Shown one piece after another: positions 9,366 to 18,241 of a stretch of 64,000 bases of DNA (position 1 is the first letter of the stretch; every line of letters starts with the position of its first letter). The stretch is from Rhodoferax sp. AJA081-3 (GTDB lineage: Bacteria; Pseudomonadota; Gammaproteobacteria; Burkholderiales; Burkholderiaceae_C): positions 1,364,001 to 1,428,000 of the forward strand of contig NZ_CP059068.1 of NCBI RefSeq assembly GCF_017798165.1, given 5' to 3'. The position numbers were made by a program, and so were the translations under genes. Under the pieces are notes generated by a model. That model did no database searches and was not told the DNA's origin. It saw only the letters and a list, made by a program, of their open reading frames with translations.

Positions 9366-10004
9366 TTAGATCAACGGCACACCCGTTTTGGACTGCACGT
9401 CTTCGCGGCTGACACCGGGTGCCAGCTCCACCAGCTTGAGGCCTTCGGGCGTGACATCCATCACCGCCAGGTCGGTGATGATGCGGTCCACCACACCCAC
9501 ACCGGTCAAGGGCAAGGTGCAGTTGGGCAGAATCTTCAGGTCGGTACTGCCATCTTTTTTCTTGGCCACGTGTTCCATCAGCACAATGACGCGTTTGACA
9601 CCCGCCACCAGGTCCATGGCACCGCCCATGCCCTTGACCATCTTGCCGGGGATCATCCAGTTGGCCAGGTCGCCTTTTTCGCTGACCTGCATCGCACCCA
9701 GGATGGACAGGTTGATCTTGCCGCCACGGATCATGGCAAAGCTGTCGTGGCTGCCAAACAGGGACGAGCCCTTGATGGTGGTCACGGTTTGTTTGCCAGC
9801 ATTGATCAGGTCGGCATCCACTTCGTCTTCGGTGGGGAATGGGCCAATGCCCAACATGCCGTTTTCACTCTGCAACCACACCTCTTTATCGGCGGGTACA
9901 AAATTGGCCACCAGCGTAGGAATGCCGATGCCCAGGTTCACATAAAACCCGTCTTGCAATTCTTGGGCAGCACGTGCCGCCATTTGGTCTTGGCTCCAGG
10001 ACAT
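9366..10004 (-). CDS. scoB: 3-oxoacid CoA-transferase subunit B
   Basis: This is the 212-residue beta subunit of succinyl-CoA:3-ketoacid CoA-transferase. That enzyme moves CoA from succinyl-CoA to acetoacetate (or 3-oxoadipate), allowing ketone-body or polyhydroxybutyrate-derived acetoacetate use. The motif [12 protein letters not shown] (about residues 46-57) carries the catalytic glutamate that forms the enzyme-CoA thioester. [19 protein letters not shown] is also typical. ATG 10004 lies 2 bases after the scoA stop, so the two subunits are one transcription unit. A longer frame upstream is only read-through within scoA. Confidence 0.92.
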   Translation of the reverse strand: MSWSQDQMAARAAQELQDGFYVNLGIGIPTLVANFVPADKEVWLQSENGMLGIGPFPTEDEVDADLINAGKQTVTTIKGSSLFGSHDSFAMIRGGKINLSILGAMQVSEKGDLANWMIPGKMVKGMGGAMDLVAGVKRVIVLMEHVAKKKDGSTDLKILPNCTLPLTGVGVVDRIITDLAVMDVTPEGLKLVELAPGVSREDVQSKTGVPLI

Positions 10005-10006
10005 GA

Positions 10007-10714
10007 TCAGACTCCCTCTTTCGATGTGATGGTGCGCTTCTCGATACGCTTCTCGGGGTTGGCGTTGAGCACGATGCGGTGCACGTAAATGCCGGGCAGG
10101 TGCACCTGGTCGGGCACCATGGCGCCGGTCTCCACAATCTCTTCCACTTCCACAATGCAAATCTTGCCGGCCATGGCCACAGCCGGGTTGAAGTTGCGGG
10201 CTGTCAGGCGGAACTGCAGGTTGCCCGATTTGTCGGCGCGGTGCGCCTTGACCAGGGACACCTCGGGCACCAGGGCGCGTTCCATCACATAGGTCTCGCC
10301 ATCAAACTCGCGCAGCTCTTTGCCGTCGGCCACGATGGTCCCCACACCGGTCTTGGTGAAGAAGGCGGGAATGCCGGCACCACCGGCGCGCAGCTTCTCG
10401 GCCAGCGTGCCCTGGGGTGTGAACTCCAACTGCAGCTCACCGGCCAGGTACTGGCGCTCAAACTCCTTGTTCTCGCCCACGTAGCTGGAGATCATCTTTT
10501 TGATCTGGCGTGTCTCCAGCAGCTTGCCCAGGCCAAAGCCGTCGACACCCGCGTTGTTGGAGATGACCGTAAGGTCTTTGACGCCGCTGTCCTTCAGCGC
10601 GTCGATCAGCGCCTCGGGGATGCCACACAAACCAAAACCGCCAACGGCCATCAACTGCCCGTCTTTCACGATTCCATCAAGTGCGGCAGCCGCACTGGGA
10701 TATATCTTGTTCAT
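10007..10714 (-). CDS. scoA: 3-oxoacid CoA-transferase subunit A
   Basis: This is the alpha subunit (235 aa) of the CoA-transferase, with the CoA-binding glycine motif [13 protein letters not shown] (about residues 25-37), [11 protein letters not shown] and VERALVP-type segments. I prefer ATG 10714 (MNKIYPS) to the ATG at 10723. The AGGAG sequence directly abuts the upstream ATG but is correctly spaced, 9 bases, from the second. The promoter region is shared with a divergent PAS-LuxR regulator gene and contains a palindrome. Control of scoAB by that regulator is likely but inferred. Confidence 0.92.
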   Translation of the reverse strand: MNKIYPSAAAALDGIVKDGQLMAVGGFGLCGIPEALIDALKDSGVKDLTVISNNAGVDGFGLGKLLETRQIKKMISSYVGENKEFERQYLAGELQLEFTPQGTLAEKLRAGGAGIPAFFTKTGVGTIVADGKELREFDGETYVMERALVPEVSLVKAHRADKSGNLQFRLTARNFNPAVAMAGKICIVEVEEIVETGAMVPDQVHLPGIYVHRIVLNANPEKRIEKRTITSKEGV

Positions 10715-10759
10715 CGCACCCATCTCCTGTGAAGATTCAATAACCGTACGATACTACTT

Positions 10760-10775
10760 AACTAGCTACGTAGTT
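10760..10775. promoter_or_regulatory. Palindrome between scoA and the PAS-LuxR gene
   Basis: AACTA (10760-10764) and TAGTT (10771-10775) flank GCTACG. Inside is a perfect 8-bp palindrome CTACGTAG (10766-10773). It lies in the 80-base divergent gap, 45 bases from the scoA start and 20 from the regulator ATG, where an operator would be expected. Confidence 0.5.
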
Positions 10776-10794
10776 TTTCGTAACGCACAACCCT

Positions 10795-11349
10795 ATGGAC
10801 ATTGACTACCGACTGGCATTTGATCTGGCCCCTGTGGGCCTGGCCCTCTCACGCAACCGCACCATCATGGATTGCAACCAGCGCCTGTGCGACATGTTTG
10901 GGTCCACACACGAACGGCTGGTGGGCCAGTCGTTCCAGATACTGTACCCCAGCGTGGATGAGTTTGAACGCGCGGGTGTGCGCCTCACACCGATATTGAA
11001 TCGCAATGGCACCTATGCCGACGACCGCCTGATGCGCCGAGTGGATGGCCGCTTCAAGGACGAGGTGTTCTGGTGCCACGTGACCGGGCGCGCACTCAAC
11101 CGCGATGCGCCCCACGAAGCCGGTATCTGGTGTTTTGAAGACCTGAGTGCGATACGCCCGGTCAAGGCCGAGCTGACTGCCCGCGAGCGCGAAGTGGCCG
11201 CCCACCTGATGCAGGGCATGACCTCCAAACAGATCGGCAAGACGTTGGAGATCAGCCACCGCACGGTTGAGATCTACCGCGCGCGGTTGATGCGCAAGTA
11301 CAAATCGTCTACAACCGCGGACCTGGTGCACAAACTGATGGCGGGCTGA
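10795..11349 (+). CDS. PAS-LuxR transcriptional regulator
   Basis: This 184-residue protein has an N-terminal PAS domain (about 1-115; PVGLALSRNRTIMDCNQRLC, GSTHERLVGQSFQILYPS). A LuxR/GerE-type helix-turn-helix follows (about 122-184; LTAREREVAAHLMQGMTSKQIG, SHRTVEIYRARLMRKY). It has no membrane segment and no receiver domain, so it probably senses a small ligand or redox state directly. It is divergent from scoAB and shares a palindrome-bearing promoter region. A role in controlling acetoacetate or short-chain acid use is plausible from position only. A stem-loop follows the stop. Confidence 0.85.
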   Translation: MDIDYRLAFDLAPVGLALSRNRTIMDCNQRLCDMFGSTHERLVGQSFQILYPSVDEFERAGVRLTPILNRNGTYADDRLMRRVDGRFKDEVFWCHVTGRALNRDAPHEAGIWCFEDLSAIRPVKAELTAREREVAAHLMQGMTSKQIGKTLEISHRTVEIYRARLMRKYKSSTTADLVHKLMAG

Positions 11350-11354
11350 GGACG

Positions 11355-11388
11355 GGGGTTTTTGGTAACCGCTTGGTACCAAAACCCC
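11355..11388 (+). terminator. Stem-loop after the PAS-LuxR gene
   Basis: GGGGTTTT at 11355-11362 pairs with AAAACCCC at 11381-11388. GGTA (11364-11367) pairs with TACC (11377-11380), leaving one bulged T. The hairpin begins 5 bases after the stop codon. There is no U-run, so termination efficiency is uncertain. Confidence 0.5.
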
Positions 11389-11404
11389 ACAGCAAGCGTG
11401 GTCA

Positions 11405-11430
11405 AGTTAAATCAAACGATTGATTTAACT
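11405..11430. promoter_or_regulatory. Perfect 11-bp inverted-repeat operator upstream of tetR
   Basis: AGTTAAATCAA (11405-11415), a 4-base centre ACGA, and the exact reverse complement TTGATTTAACT (11420-11430) lie 20 bases before the TetR start. A TetR-family dimer usually binds such a site to repress itself and the linked efflux operon. A possible -10 element TAGAAT follows at 11435-11440, which would put transcription start almost at the ATG. Confidence 0.75.
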
Positions 11431-11449
11431 AGGCTAGAATTCGGCGCTT

Positions 11450-12229
11450 ATGAATAAGGCCCCTCCCTCCCCCGTCCAAGCCAAGACCCTGCGCAGCGAT
11501 GGTGCCGAGGCGCGCAACCGCCTGCTGGATGCCGCGCTGGCACTGTTTGCCGAGAAGGGTTACGCCAAGACCTCCACCCGCGAAATCGCCCAGGCCGCGC
11601 TGGTCAACATCGCCTCCATCAGCTACTACTTTGGAGACAAGGAAGGCCTGTACAAGGCCGTGTTCACCGACCCCCGTGTCAATCCGACGGTCCCCCCCGA
11701 ACACATCGACAACCCCGATCAACCGCTCGAATGGTCTATCGCCAATCTGATGCACTCGTTCGTAGACCCGCTCAAGCAGGGCAATCTGGTTCAGCAGTGC
11801 ATGAAGCTGCATCTGCGCGAAATGCTGGAACCCACTGGACTCTGGAAGCAGGAAGTGGAGTGCAACATAAGGCCCGCACACAACGCCCTTGCCGCCGCGT
11901 TGTGCCGCCACCTTGGTATTTCTCAGCCGGATGACGAAATCCACCGCTTGGCGCTGGCGATCAGCGGCCTGGGCGTGATATTGCAGGTTTGCACCGACGT
12001 CACGATCGCGGTGCGCCCCGGGCTGATTGCGTCCCATGGCGCGCTCGACACCTACTGCAACCGGCTGGTGGATTACGCCATGGCCCTGACCGCTGCCGAA
12101 GCCCAGCGCCGCGCGCTGCCAAGCAGTTCCAAGGCAAAAAAGCCAACAATCCCACGCGCGCATACCAAACCTGCACACCCCGCTTCTCAGGCTCAAGCTT
12201 CCAAACGTACAACCACTCCAACCCGATGA
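11450..12229 (+). CDS. TetR/AcrR family regulator of the RND efflux operon
   Basis: This 259-residue DNA-binding protein has an N-terminal TetR helix-turn-helix (about residues 18-68; LLDAALALFAEKGYAKTSTREIAQ, SISYYFGDKEGLYKAVF). A long C-terminal ligand domain follows, resembling the CerR/DUF1956 type. The tail after about residue 220 is Lys/Ser/Pro-rich and low in complexity. It is the first gene of the efflux operon, and its stop overlaps the start of the outer-membrane factor as ATGA (12226-12229). A perfect palindrome just upstream is its likely operator, making it an autorepressor released by an efflux substrate. Confidence 0.9.
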   Translation: MNKAPPSPVQAKTLRSDGAEARNRLLDAALALFAEKGYAKTSTREIAQAALVNIASISYYFGDKEGLYKAVFTDPRVNPTVPPEHIDNPDQPLEWSIANLMHSFVDPLKQGNLVQQCMKLHLREMLEPTGLWKQEVECNIRPAHNALAAALCRHLGISQPDDEIHRLALAISGLGVILQVCTDVTIAVRPGLIASHGALDTYCNRLVDYAMALTAAEAQRRALPSSSKAKKPTIPRAHTKPAHPASQAQASKRTTTPTR

Positions 12230-13650
12230 TGATGATGAACCCGCACCCTCTTCGCGCATTGGCGCCCCTGGCCGCCGCACTGACTTTGTCGGCCTGTTCC
12301 ACCTTCATGCCCCCCGCCCAGGTCGAGGCGCAGGCTCCTGCACAGTGGCACACCCCCCTGCCCCACCAGGGCACCGTGGGCGGGCTGACCCAGTGGTGGG
12401 AGCGCCAAGGCGACCCCTTGCTGGTGGAGCTGATAGCCGCCGCACAAGCGGTCAGCCCTTCCATCTCGCAGGCGCTGGCCCGCGTGGAGGCATCCCGCGC
12501 CCAGCAGGCCAGCGCCCGTGGCGCCCTGCTGCCCAACCTGAATGCCCAATACGCCGCCAGCCGCGGTGTCAGCCAGCCCAATTTCCCGGTGACCAATACC
12601 CAGCAACTGGGCCTGCAGACGCAGTGGGAGATTGACCTGGTGGGTGCCAACCGCGCCGTCAGCCGCGCCGCCCAGGCCAATGTAGACGGTACCCAGGCCC
12701 AGTGGCACGATGCCCGCGTATCGGTGGCCGCCGAAGTGGCCAACCTGTATTACAGCCAGTCCACTTGCCTGCAGCAGTTGGCGCTGGCCGAGCGGGACGC
12801 CACCTCGCGCGGCGAGACTGCACGCCTGACCGAGATCAATGCCAAGGCAGGTTTTCTGGCCCCGTCGCTCGGAGCCATGGCACGCGCCAGTGCGGCCGAC
12901 GGCAACAGCCGCCTGACCCAGCAACGCGCGCTGTGTGAGCTGAACACCAAGGCCCTGGTCGCCCTGACCGCCATCCCCGAGCCAGACCTTAAGAAAAAAC
13001 TGACCTCAGCCCCCGTCCATACTACACAGAATGCTCCTATTACTGTAGCAAGCGTGCCCGCCCAGACCATTGCCCAACGCCCCGACGTGTTCAGCGCCGA
13101 GCGGGATGTGATGGTGGCCAGCGCCCAGGTGGGTGCGGCCAAGGCCCAACGCCTGCCGCGCCTGACGTTGGCCGGCTCCATTGCCGGTACCCGCCTGACC
13201 ACAGGGGGTGTGGACACCGAAGGCACCACCTGGTCCTTTGGCCCGCTGGCGGTGAGCCTGCCCATCTTTGACGGCGGCCAGCGCGCGGCAGCGGTCACGG
13301 CGTCAGAAGCCAACTACGACGCTGTGGTCAGCGCCTACCGCGGCAAGGTTCGCCAGGCCGTGCGCGAGGTAGAAGAAGCACTGATCAATCTGGCCAGCAC
13401 CGAGGCCCGCACCCAAGACGCCATCGTCTCCACCAAGGGTTATGCCGAATCGCTGGCGGCCACCCAGTCCCGCTTTGGCCAGGGCCTGGCCAGTCTGGTG
13501 GAGCTAGAAGACGCACGCCGCAATGCGCTGGCCTCTGAGTCGGCCCAGCTGGCCCTGGCCCTGGAGCGCAACCGCGCCTGGGTGGCGCTGTACCGCGCAC
13601 TGGGCGGCGGCTTTGAGCCCGATATGGCCAGCAAGAGCGCAGCCAAGTAA
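12226..13650 (+). CDS. NodT/OprM-type outer-membrane efflux lipoprotein
   Basis: This is the 474-residue outer-membrane channel of a tripartite RND pump. The N-terminus is a lipoprotein signal with lipobox LSAC-S (Cys near residue 23). The rest has the two repeated coiled-coil halves of the TolC superfamily: SPSISQALARVEASRAQQASARGALLPNL early, and QRPDVFSAERDVMVASAQVGAAKAQRLPRLTLAGS in the second half. Four consecutive ATG codons (12226, 12229, 12232, 12235) make the exact start ambiguous. I use the first, which overlaps the tetR stop. Confidence 0.9.
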   Translation: MMMMNPHPLRALAPLAAALTLSACSTFMPPAQVEAQAPAQWHTPLPHQGTVGGLTQWWERQGDPLLVELIAAAQAVSPSISQALARVEASRAQQASARGALLPNLNAQYAASRGVSQPNFPVTNTQQLGLQTQWEIDLVGANRAVSRAAQANVDGTQAQWHDARVSVAAEVANLYYSQSTCLQQLALAERDATSRGETARLTEINAKAGFLAPSLGAMARASAADGNSRLTQQRALCELNTKALVALTAIPEPDLKKKLTSAPVHTTQNAPITVASVPAQTIAQRPDVFSAERDVMVASAQVGAAKAQRLPRLTLAGSIAGTRLTTGGVDTEGTTWSFGPLAVSLPIFDGGQRAAAVTASEANYDAVVSAYRGKVRQAVREVEEALINLASTEARTQDAIVSTKGYAESLAATQSRFGQGLASLVELEDARRNALASESAQLALALERNRAWVALYRALGGGFEPDMASKSAAK

Positions 13651-13705
13651 ACCAGGCCCCACCCAAACCCCTTTTCTTCATTTATTGATGCGACGCGACC
13701 ACACC

Positions 13706-14926
13706 ATGAACCTCCAAGCAACAACCTCCACCCTGGCCCAACAACTGGGCGTCAAACCCCTGACCCTGGGCCTGATCGCCGCCAGCGTGATCACCCTCGC
13801 CGCCCTGGGCCTGTTTGCCTCCGGCAGCCATGCCGCAGACGCCACCAAACCCGGCGCGGCCAAACCCGCGCTGACCGTGTCGCTCACCCAGCCCAAGAGC
13901 AGCATGCTGACCATCAAGCTGGCGGCCAACGGCAGTGTGGCCGCCTGGCAGGAAGCCAGCGTGGGCGCCGAGGCCAATGGCCTGCGTGTGGCCGAGTTAC
14001 ACGCCAACATCGGTGACAAGGTCAAACGCGGCCAGCTGCTGGCCAGTTTTGCCGCCGAGAGTGTGCAGGCCGACGTAGCCCTGGCCCGCGCCGCCGTGGC
14101 CGAGGCCCAGGCCAACGCCGCCGAGGCCGCAGCCAACGCCGACCGTGCCCGTGCCGTACAAGGCAGCGGCGCCATCAGCGCACAGCAGGTCAACCAGTAC
14201 CTCACACAAGAACAAACCGGCAAGGCCCGTGTGGCATCGGCCCAGGCCCAACTGGATGCGCAACTGCTGCGCCTAAAGAACACGCAACTATTGGCGCCCG
14301 ATAGCGGCATCATTTCCGCCCGCAATGCGTCGGTCGGCTCTGTGGTCGGCGCGGGCACCGAAATGTTCAAGCTGATCCGCCAAGGCCGCCTGGAATGGCG
14401 GGGTGAAGTCACCTCCAACGAGATTGGCCGCATCTCCCCTGGCACCGTGGTACTGGTGACCGCACCTGGTGGTGCACAGGTCAAAGGCAAGGTGCGCACC
14501 TTGGCGCCCACCGTGGACGCCGCCACCCGCAACGGCCTGGTCTATGTGGACCTGCAAGCCGCCGAGAAAGGTGTGGCCAACAGCTTCAAACCTGGCATGT
14601 ATGCCCGCGGTGAATTTGAACTGGGCAGCTCCGGCGCGCTGACCGTGCCACAAACCGCCGTGGTGGTGCGGGACGGCTTCAGTTATGTGTCCCGCGTGGG
14701 TGCCGACAACCGCGTCAGCCAGCTCAAGGTGCAAACCGGCCGTGTGGTGGGTGACCAGGTGGAGATCCAGAGCGGCGTCAAGGCCGAAGACAAGCTGGTC
14801 GCCAGCGGCGGCGGCTTCTTGAGCGAGGGTGACCTGGTACGGGTGGTAGATGCCGCCAAGCCAGGTGCTTCTACATCAAATACGGCTCCAGCCCCCGTGT
14901 TACCTGCCTCTGCAGCTAGCAAATAA
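13706..14926 (+). CDS. RND efflux periplasmic adaptor (membrane fusion protein)
   Basis: This adaptor of about 406 residues links the RND pump to the outer-membrane channel. It has an N-terminal membrane anchor (about 20-42) and a lipoyl/barrel-sandwich half around GAEANGLRVAELHANIGDKVKRGQLL. An alanine-rich coiled-coil hairpin (about 115-170) and the second lipoyl half LLAPDSGIISARNASVGSVV follow, then beta-barrel and proximal domains. ATG 13688 is an alternative start. The last 17 or so codons coincide with a degenerate copy of an interspersed repeat (14878-14924), which probably created the Ser/Ala/Pro tail. The gene ends in TAAGGAG, which serves the next gene. Confidence 0.9.
   Translation: MNLQATTSTLAQQLGVKPLTLGLIAASVITLAALGLFASGSHAADATKPGAAKPALTVSLTQPKSSMLTIKLAANGSVAAWQEASVGAEANGLRVAELHANIGDKVKRGQLLASFAAESVQADVALARAAVAEAQANAAEAAANADRARAVQGSGAISAQQVNQYLTQEQTGKARVASAQAQLDAQLLRLKNTQLLAPDSGIISARNASVGSVVGAGTEMFKLIRQGRLEWRGEVTSNEIGRISPGTVVLVTAPGGAQVKGKVRTLAPTVDAATRNGLVYVDLQAAEKGVANSFKPGMYARGEFELGSSGALTVPQTAVVVRDGFSYVSRVGADNRVSQLKVQTGRVVGDQVEIQSGVKAEDKLVASGGGFLSEGDLVRVVDAAKPGASTSNTAPAPVLPASAASK
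14878..14924 (-). repeat. Degenerate fifth copy of the GGGGGCTAGAGG repeat inside a coding end
   Basis: On the plus strand, AAATACGGCTCCAGCCCCCG (14878-14897) resembles AAATATGCCTCTAGCCCCCG of the copy at 34521. As in the copies at 34521 and 59511, exactly 15 bases then separate CCCCCGT from AGCTA. After that the other copies have about 10 more bases before AGCAA, which are missing here. It overlaps the 3' end of the adaptor gene. Confidence 0.55.
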
Positions 14927-14938
14927 GGAGCAACTGTT

Positions 14939-17900
14939 ATGAATGTATCTGCTTGGTCCATTAAAAACCCCATACCGGCGGTCATGCTGTTTGTGCTGCT
15001 GACGCTGGCGGGCCTCATGTCCTTCAGCGCCATGAAGGTGCAACAGTTCCCGGATCTGGAGCTGCCCACCGTCACCGTTTCGGCCAGCCTGCCGGGTGCT
15101 GCACCCGCACAGCTGGAAACCGAAGTGGCGCGCAAGATCGAGAACGCGATTGCGCCCCTGTCGGGCCTGAAAAACATCTACACCAATGTGTCGGATGGCA
15201 GCGTCAGTGTGACGGCCGAGTTCCGCCTGGAGAAGCCCACACAAGAAGCGGTGGACGATGTGCGCAGTGCCGTGCAGCAGGTGCGCAGCGATCTGCCCGG
15301 CGACTTGCGTGACCCCATCGTCAGCAAGATGAACCTGTCGGGCGCGCCCATTCTTGCCTTCACCATCCGCTCCAGCAACATGGACGATGAGGCTTTGAGC
15401 TGGTTTGTGGACAACACCATCTCGCGCGCGCTCTTGGGTGTGCGGGGCGTGGGCTCTGTGGCCCGTGTGGGGGGTGTAACCCGTGAGGTGCAAGTGGCGC
15501 TGGACCCGCTCAAGCTGCAAAGCCTGGGTGCCACCGCGGCCGATATCTCGCGCCAGCTCAAAATGGTGCAGACCGAAAGCGCCGGTGGCCGTGCCGACCT
15601 GGGTGGCTCCGAGCAACCCATGCGCACCCTGGCCACCGTGGCCACGGTAGAAGAGTTGTCCCGCCTGGAGCTGAGCCTGTCCAGCGGCAAACGGGTGCGC
15701 CTGGATGAGATCGCCACCGTCAAAGACACAGTGGCCGAGCAACGCAGTTTTGCCACGCTCAATGGCAAATCGGTGGTGGGTTTTGAGATCACCCGCAGCA
15801 AGGGCGCCAGCGAAGTGGAAGTGGGCGCCGCCGTGCAAAAAGCACTGGCCGACCTGAAAGCCGCCCACCCCGATCTGGAGTTGACCCAGGCCTTTGACTT
15901 TGTGACACCGGTGCAAGAGGAATTCGACGCCTCCATGACCATGCTGTACGAAGGCGCCGTGCTGGCGGTGATTGTGGTGTGGTTCTTCCTGCGCAGCTGG
16001 CGCGCCACACTGGTGTCAGCCGTGGCGCTGCCGCTGTCGGCCATTCCCGCCTTCATTGGTATGCACTACATGGGCTTTACCACCAATGTGGTGACCCTGC
16101 TGGCGCTGTCGCTGGTCATCGGTATTCTGGTGGACGATGCGATTGTGGAAGTGGAAAACATCGAGCGCCACCTGCGCATGGGCAAGACGCCCTACCAGGC
16201 CGCCATGGAAGCGGCAGACGAAATCGGCCTGGCCGTGATCGCCACCACGTTTGCGCTGATTGCCGTGTTTTTGCCCACCGCCTTCATGAGCGGTGTGGTG
16301 GGCAAGTTCTTCAAACAGTTTGGCTGGACCGCCGTGTTTGCCGTATTTGCGTCACTGGTGGTAGCCCGGGTGCTGACGCCCATGATGGCGGCCTACATCA
16401 TGAAGCCGTCCACCCATGTGCACGAAGAACCCACCTGGATGCCGCTGTACCTGAAGATCACGCGTTGGACACTGCACCACCGCTGGACCACCATGTTTGC
16501 GGCCATCGCCTTTTTCATCGGCTCGCTGATGCTGGTGCCGCTGATACCCAGTGGTTTTATTCCGCCGGACGACAACTCGCAAACCCAGGTCTACCTGGAG
16601 CTGCCCCCGGGCACCACACTGGCGCAAACCCGGGTGGCCTCTGAGCGCGCCCGTGAACTGATCGGCAAGGTCAAACACGTGCAAAGCGTCTACACCACCG
16701 CCGGTGGCGGTGCCGTGGGCTCGGACCCTTTCCAGGGTGGCGCCAGCACCGATGTACGCAAGGCCACCTTGACCGTGCTGCTGGACGAACGCGGCAAACG
16801 CCCGCGCAAACAGGTGATTGAGGGCGAAATGCGCACCGCGCTGGCCGAATTGCCGGGTGTCCGCTTCAAAGTGGGCCTGGGTGGCTCGGGCGAGAAGTAC
16901 CAGCTGGCCCTCAAGGGTGAAGACCCGGTAGCCCTGGCACAGGCCGCGGCCGCGGTCGAAAAAGACCTGCGCAAGATCCCTGGCCTGGGCAATATTGCAT
17001 CCAGTGCCAGCCTGACACGGGCCGAGATTGCCATCCGCCCCGACTTTGCCAAAGCCGCCGACATGGGCGTCACCAGCGCCGCCATTGCCGAAACACTGCG
17101 CATTGCCACCGTGGGTGATTACGAGTCGGCGTTACCCAAGCTCAACCTGAGCCAGCGCCAGGTGCCCATCGTCGTGAAACTCGCGACCGATGCACGCCAA
17201 GACCTGGACCTGCTGGGCCGTCTGATGGTGCCCGGTGTCAAGGGCCCGGTCATGCTGAGCCAGGTAGCCACCTTTGAAATGTCGGGCGGACCTGCCGTGG
17301 TCAGCCGCCTGAACCGCGTACGCAATGTCAACTTCGAGGTGGAGTTGTCGGGTGTGCCGTTGGGCGAGGTAACCGAAGCCGTGGCCAAGTTGCCGTCCAT
17401 CGTCAACCTGCCCGCGGGCGTGCAGCAGCTGGAAATTGGTGATGCCGAAGTACAGGGCGAAATGGTCGCCGGCTTTGGCGTGGCCATGCTGACCGGCGTG
17501 TTGTGCATCTACATCGTGCTGGTGCTGCTGTTCAAGGACTTCCTGCACCCCATCTCCATCCTGCCGTCGGTCATTTTGTCCTTCGGCGGTGCCTTCCTGG
17601 GCCTGCTGATCAGCGGCAAAATGTTGTCCATGCCGTCTTTCATCGGCCTGGTGATGTTGATTGGTGTGTCGACCAAGAACTCGATCCTGCTGGTGGAATA
17701 CGCCATCACTGCACGCCGTGAGCATGGCCTGAACCGCTTCGACGCGCTGATGGATGCCTGCCACAAACGTGCACGCCCCATCATCATGACAACCATTGCC
17801 ATGGTGGCCGGCATGCTGCCGCTGGTGATTGGTATTGGTGATGCCGACAACAGCTTCCGCGCACCGATGGCGGCGGCAGTGATTGGGGGCCTGATCACCT

Positions 17901-18046
17901 CCACCATCCTGAGTCTGCTGGTCACGCCGAGCTTCTTCTCCATCGTGGACGACATCGAACACTTTGTAGGCCGCGCCAAACGCAAGCTGCTGCGGCAAAA
18001 GGAAAGCGCGGTGGCAGTGCACACGCCTGCGCCGGAAATCCCGTAA
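14939..18046 (+). CDS. RND efflux inner-membrane pump (HAE1/AcrB-like)
   Basis: This 1035-residue proton-driven RND transporter has the classic layout: one N-terminal helix, a large periplasmic loop, helices 2-7, a second periplasmic loop and helices 8-12. The proton-relay aspartates are in GILVDDAIVEVENIERHL of helix 4, and the family motif GVSTKNSILLVEYA is in the second half. The two acidic residues and the tree-like shortness place it in the multidrug (HAE) group, close to the MexF/MdtB-like pumps of beta-proteobacteria, rather than the metal-exporting HME group. A good AAGGAG lies 9 bases before the ATG. It is the last gene of the tetR-oprM-mfp-rnd operon, and a strong hairpin follows. 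Confidence 0.92.
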   Translation: MNVSAWSIKNPIPAVMLFVLLTLAGLMSFSAMKVQQFPDLELPTVTVSASLPGAAPAQLETEVARKIENAIAPLSGLKNIYTNVSDGSVSVTAEFRLEKPTQEAVDDVRSAVQQVRSDLPGDLRDPIVSKMNLSGAPILAFTIRSSNMDDEALSWFVDNTISRALLGVRGVGSVARVGGVTREVQVALDPLKLQSLGATAADISRQLKMVQTESAGGRADLGGSEQPMRTLATVATVEELSRLELSLSSGKRVRLDEIATVKDTVAEQRSFATLNGKSVVGFEITRSKGASEVEVGAAVQKALADLKAAHPDLELTQAFDFVTPVQEEFDASMTMLYEGAVLAVIVVWFFLRSWRATLVSAVALPLSAIPAFIGMHYMGFTTNVVTLLALSLVIGILVDDAIVEVENIERHLRMGKTPYQAAMEAADEIGLAVIATTFALIAVFLPTAFMSGVVGKFFKQFGWTAVFAVFASLVVARVLTPMMAAYIMKPSTHVHEEPTWMPLYLKITRWTLHHRWTTMFAAIAFFIGSLMLVPLIPSGFIPPDDNSQTQVYLELPPGTTLAQTRVASERARELIGKVKHVQSVYTTAGGGAVGSDPFQGGASTDVRKATLTVLLDERGKRPRKQVIEGEMRTALAELPGVRFKVGLGGSGEKYQLALKGEDPVALAQAAAAVEKDLRKIPGLGNIASSASLTRAEIAIRPDFAKAADMGVTSAAIAETLRIATVGDYESALPKLNLSQRQVPIVVKLATDARQDLDLLGRLMVPGVKGPVMLSQVATFEMSGGPAVVSRLNRVRNVNFEVELSGVPLGEVTEAVAKLPSIVNLPAGVQQLEIGDAEVQGEMVAGFGVAMLTGVLCIYIVLVLLFKDFLHPISILPSVILSFGGAFLGLLISGKMLSMPSFIGLVMLIGVSTKNSILLVEYAITARREHGLNRFDALMDACHKRARPIIMTTIAMVAGMLPLVIGIGDADNSFRAPMAAAVIGGLITSTILSLLVTPSFFSIVDDIEHFVGRAKRKLLRQKESAVAVHTPAPEIP

Positions 18047-18070
18047 GCCTGCGCACCGCGCGCCCCCCGT

Positions 18071-18106
18071 CAAGACGCCCCAGGGAAGCCATCCTGGGGC
18101 GTCTTG
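18071..18106 (+). terminator. Terminator of the RND efflux operon
   Basis: CAAGACGCCCCAGG (18071-18084) and CCTGGGGCGTCTTG (18093-18106) form a perfect 14-bp stem with an 8-base loop, 25 bases after the pump stop. The sequence after it is only moderately T-rich (GTAGTTTG), but the stem is very stable. Confidence 0.75.
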
Positions 18107-18142
18107 TAGTTTGTGCGGTGGGTGAGTACACTGAATTTGCAT

Positions 18143-18225
18143 CTAGCCCCCACGCTCCGCCGCTACGCGGGTCGCTGCCCCCCGAGGGGGCCGTGTTTTC
18201 CCCTTGGGGCGGCCCGGCGGGGAAA
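18143..18225. repeat. GC-rich intergenic repeat of the Comamonadaceae type
   Basis: A CTAGCCCCCACGCTCCGCCG stretch is followed by two small hairpins, CCCCC-GA-GGGGG and CCCC-TT-GGGG, and a GGCCCGGCGGGG end. From memory, near-identical sequences are scattered between genes in many Comamonadaceae genomes. Only one copy lies in this window, so its repeat nature rests on that knowledge. Confidence 0.6.
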
Positions 18226-18241
18226 CTAACCGGAGTACCCG

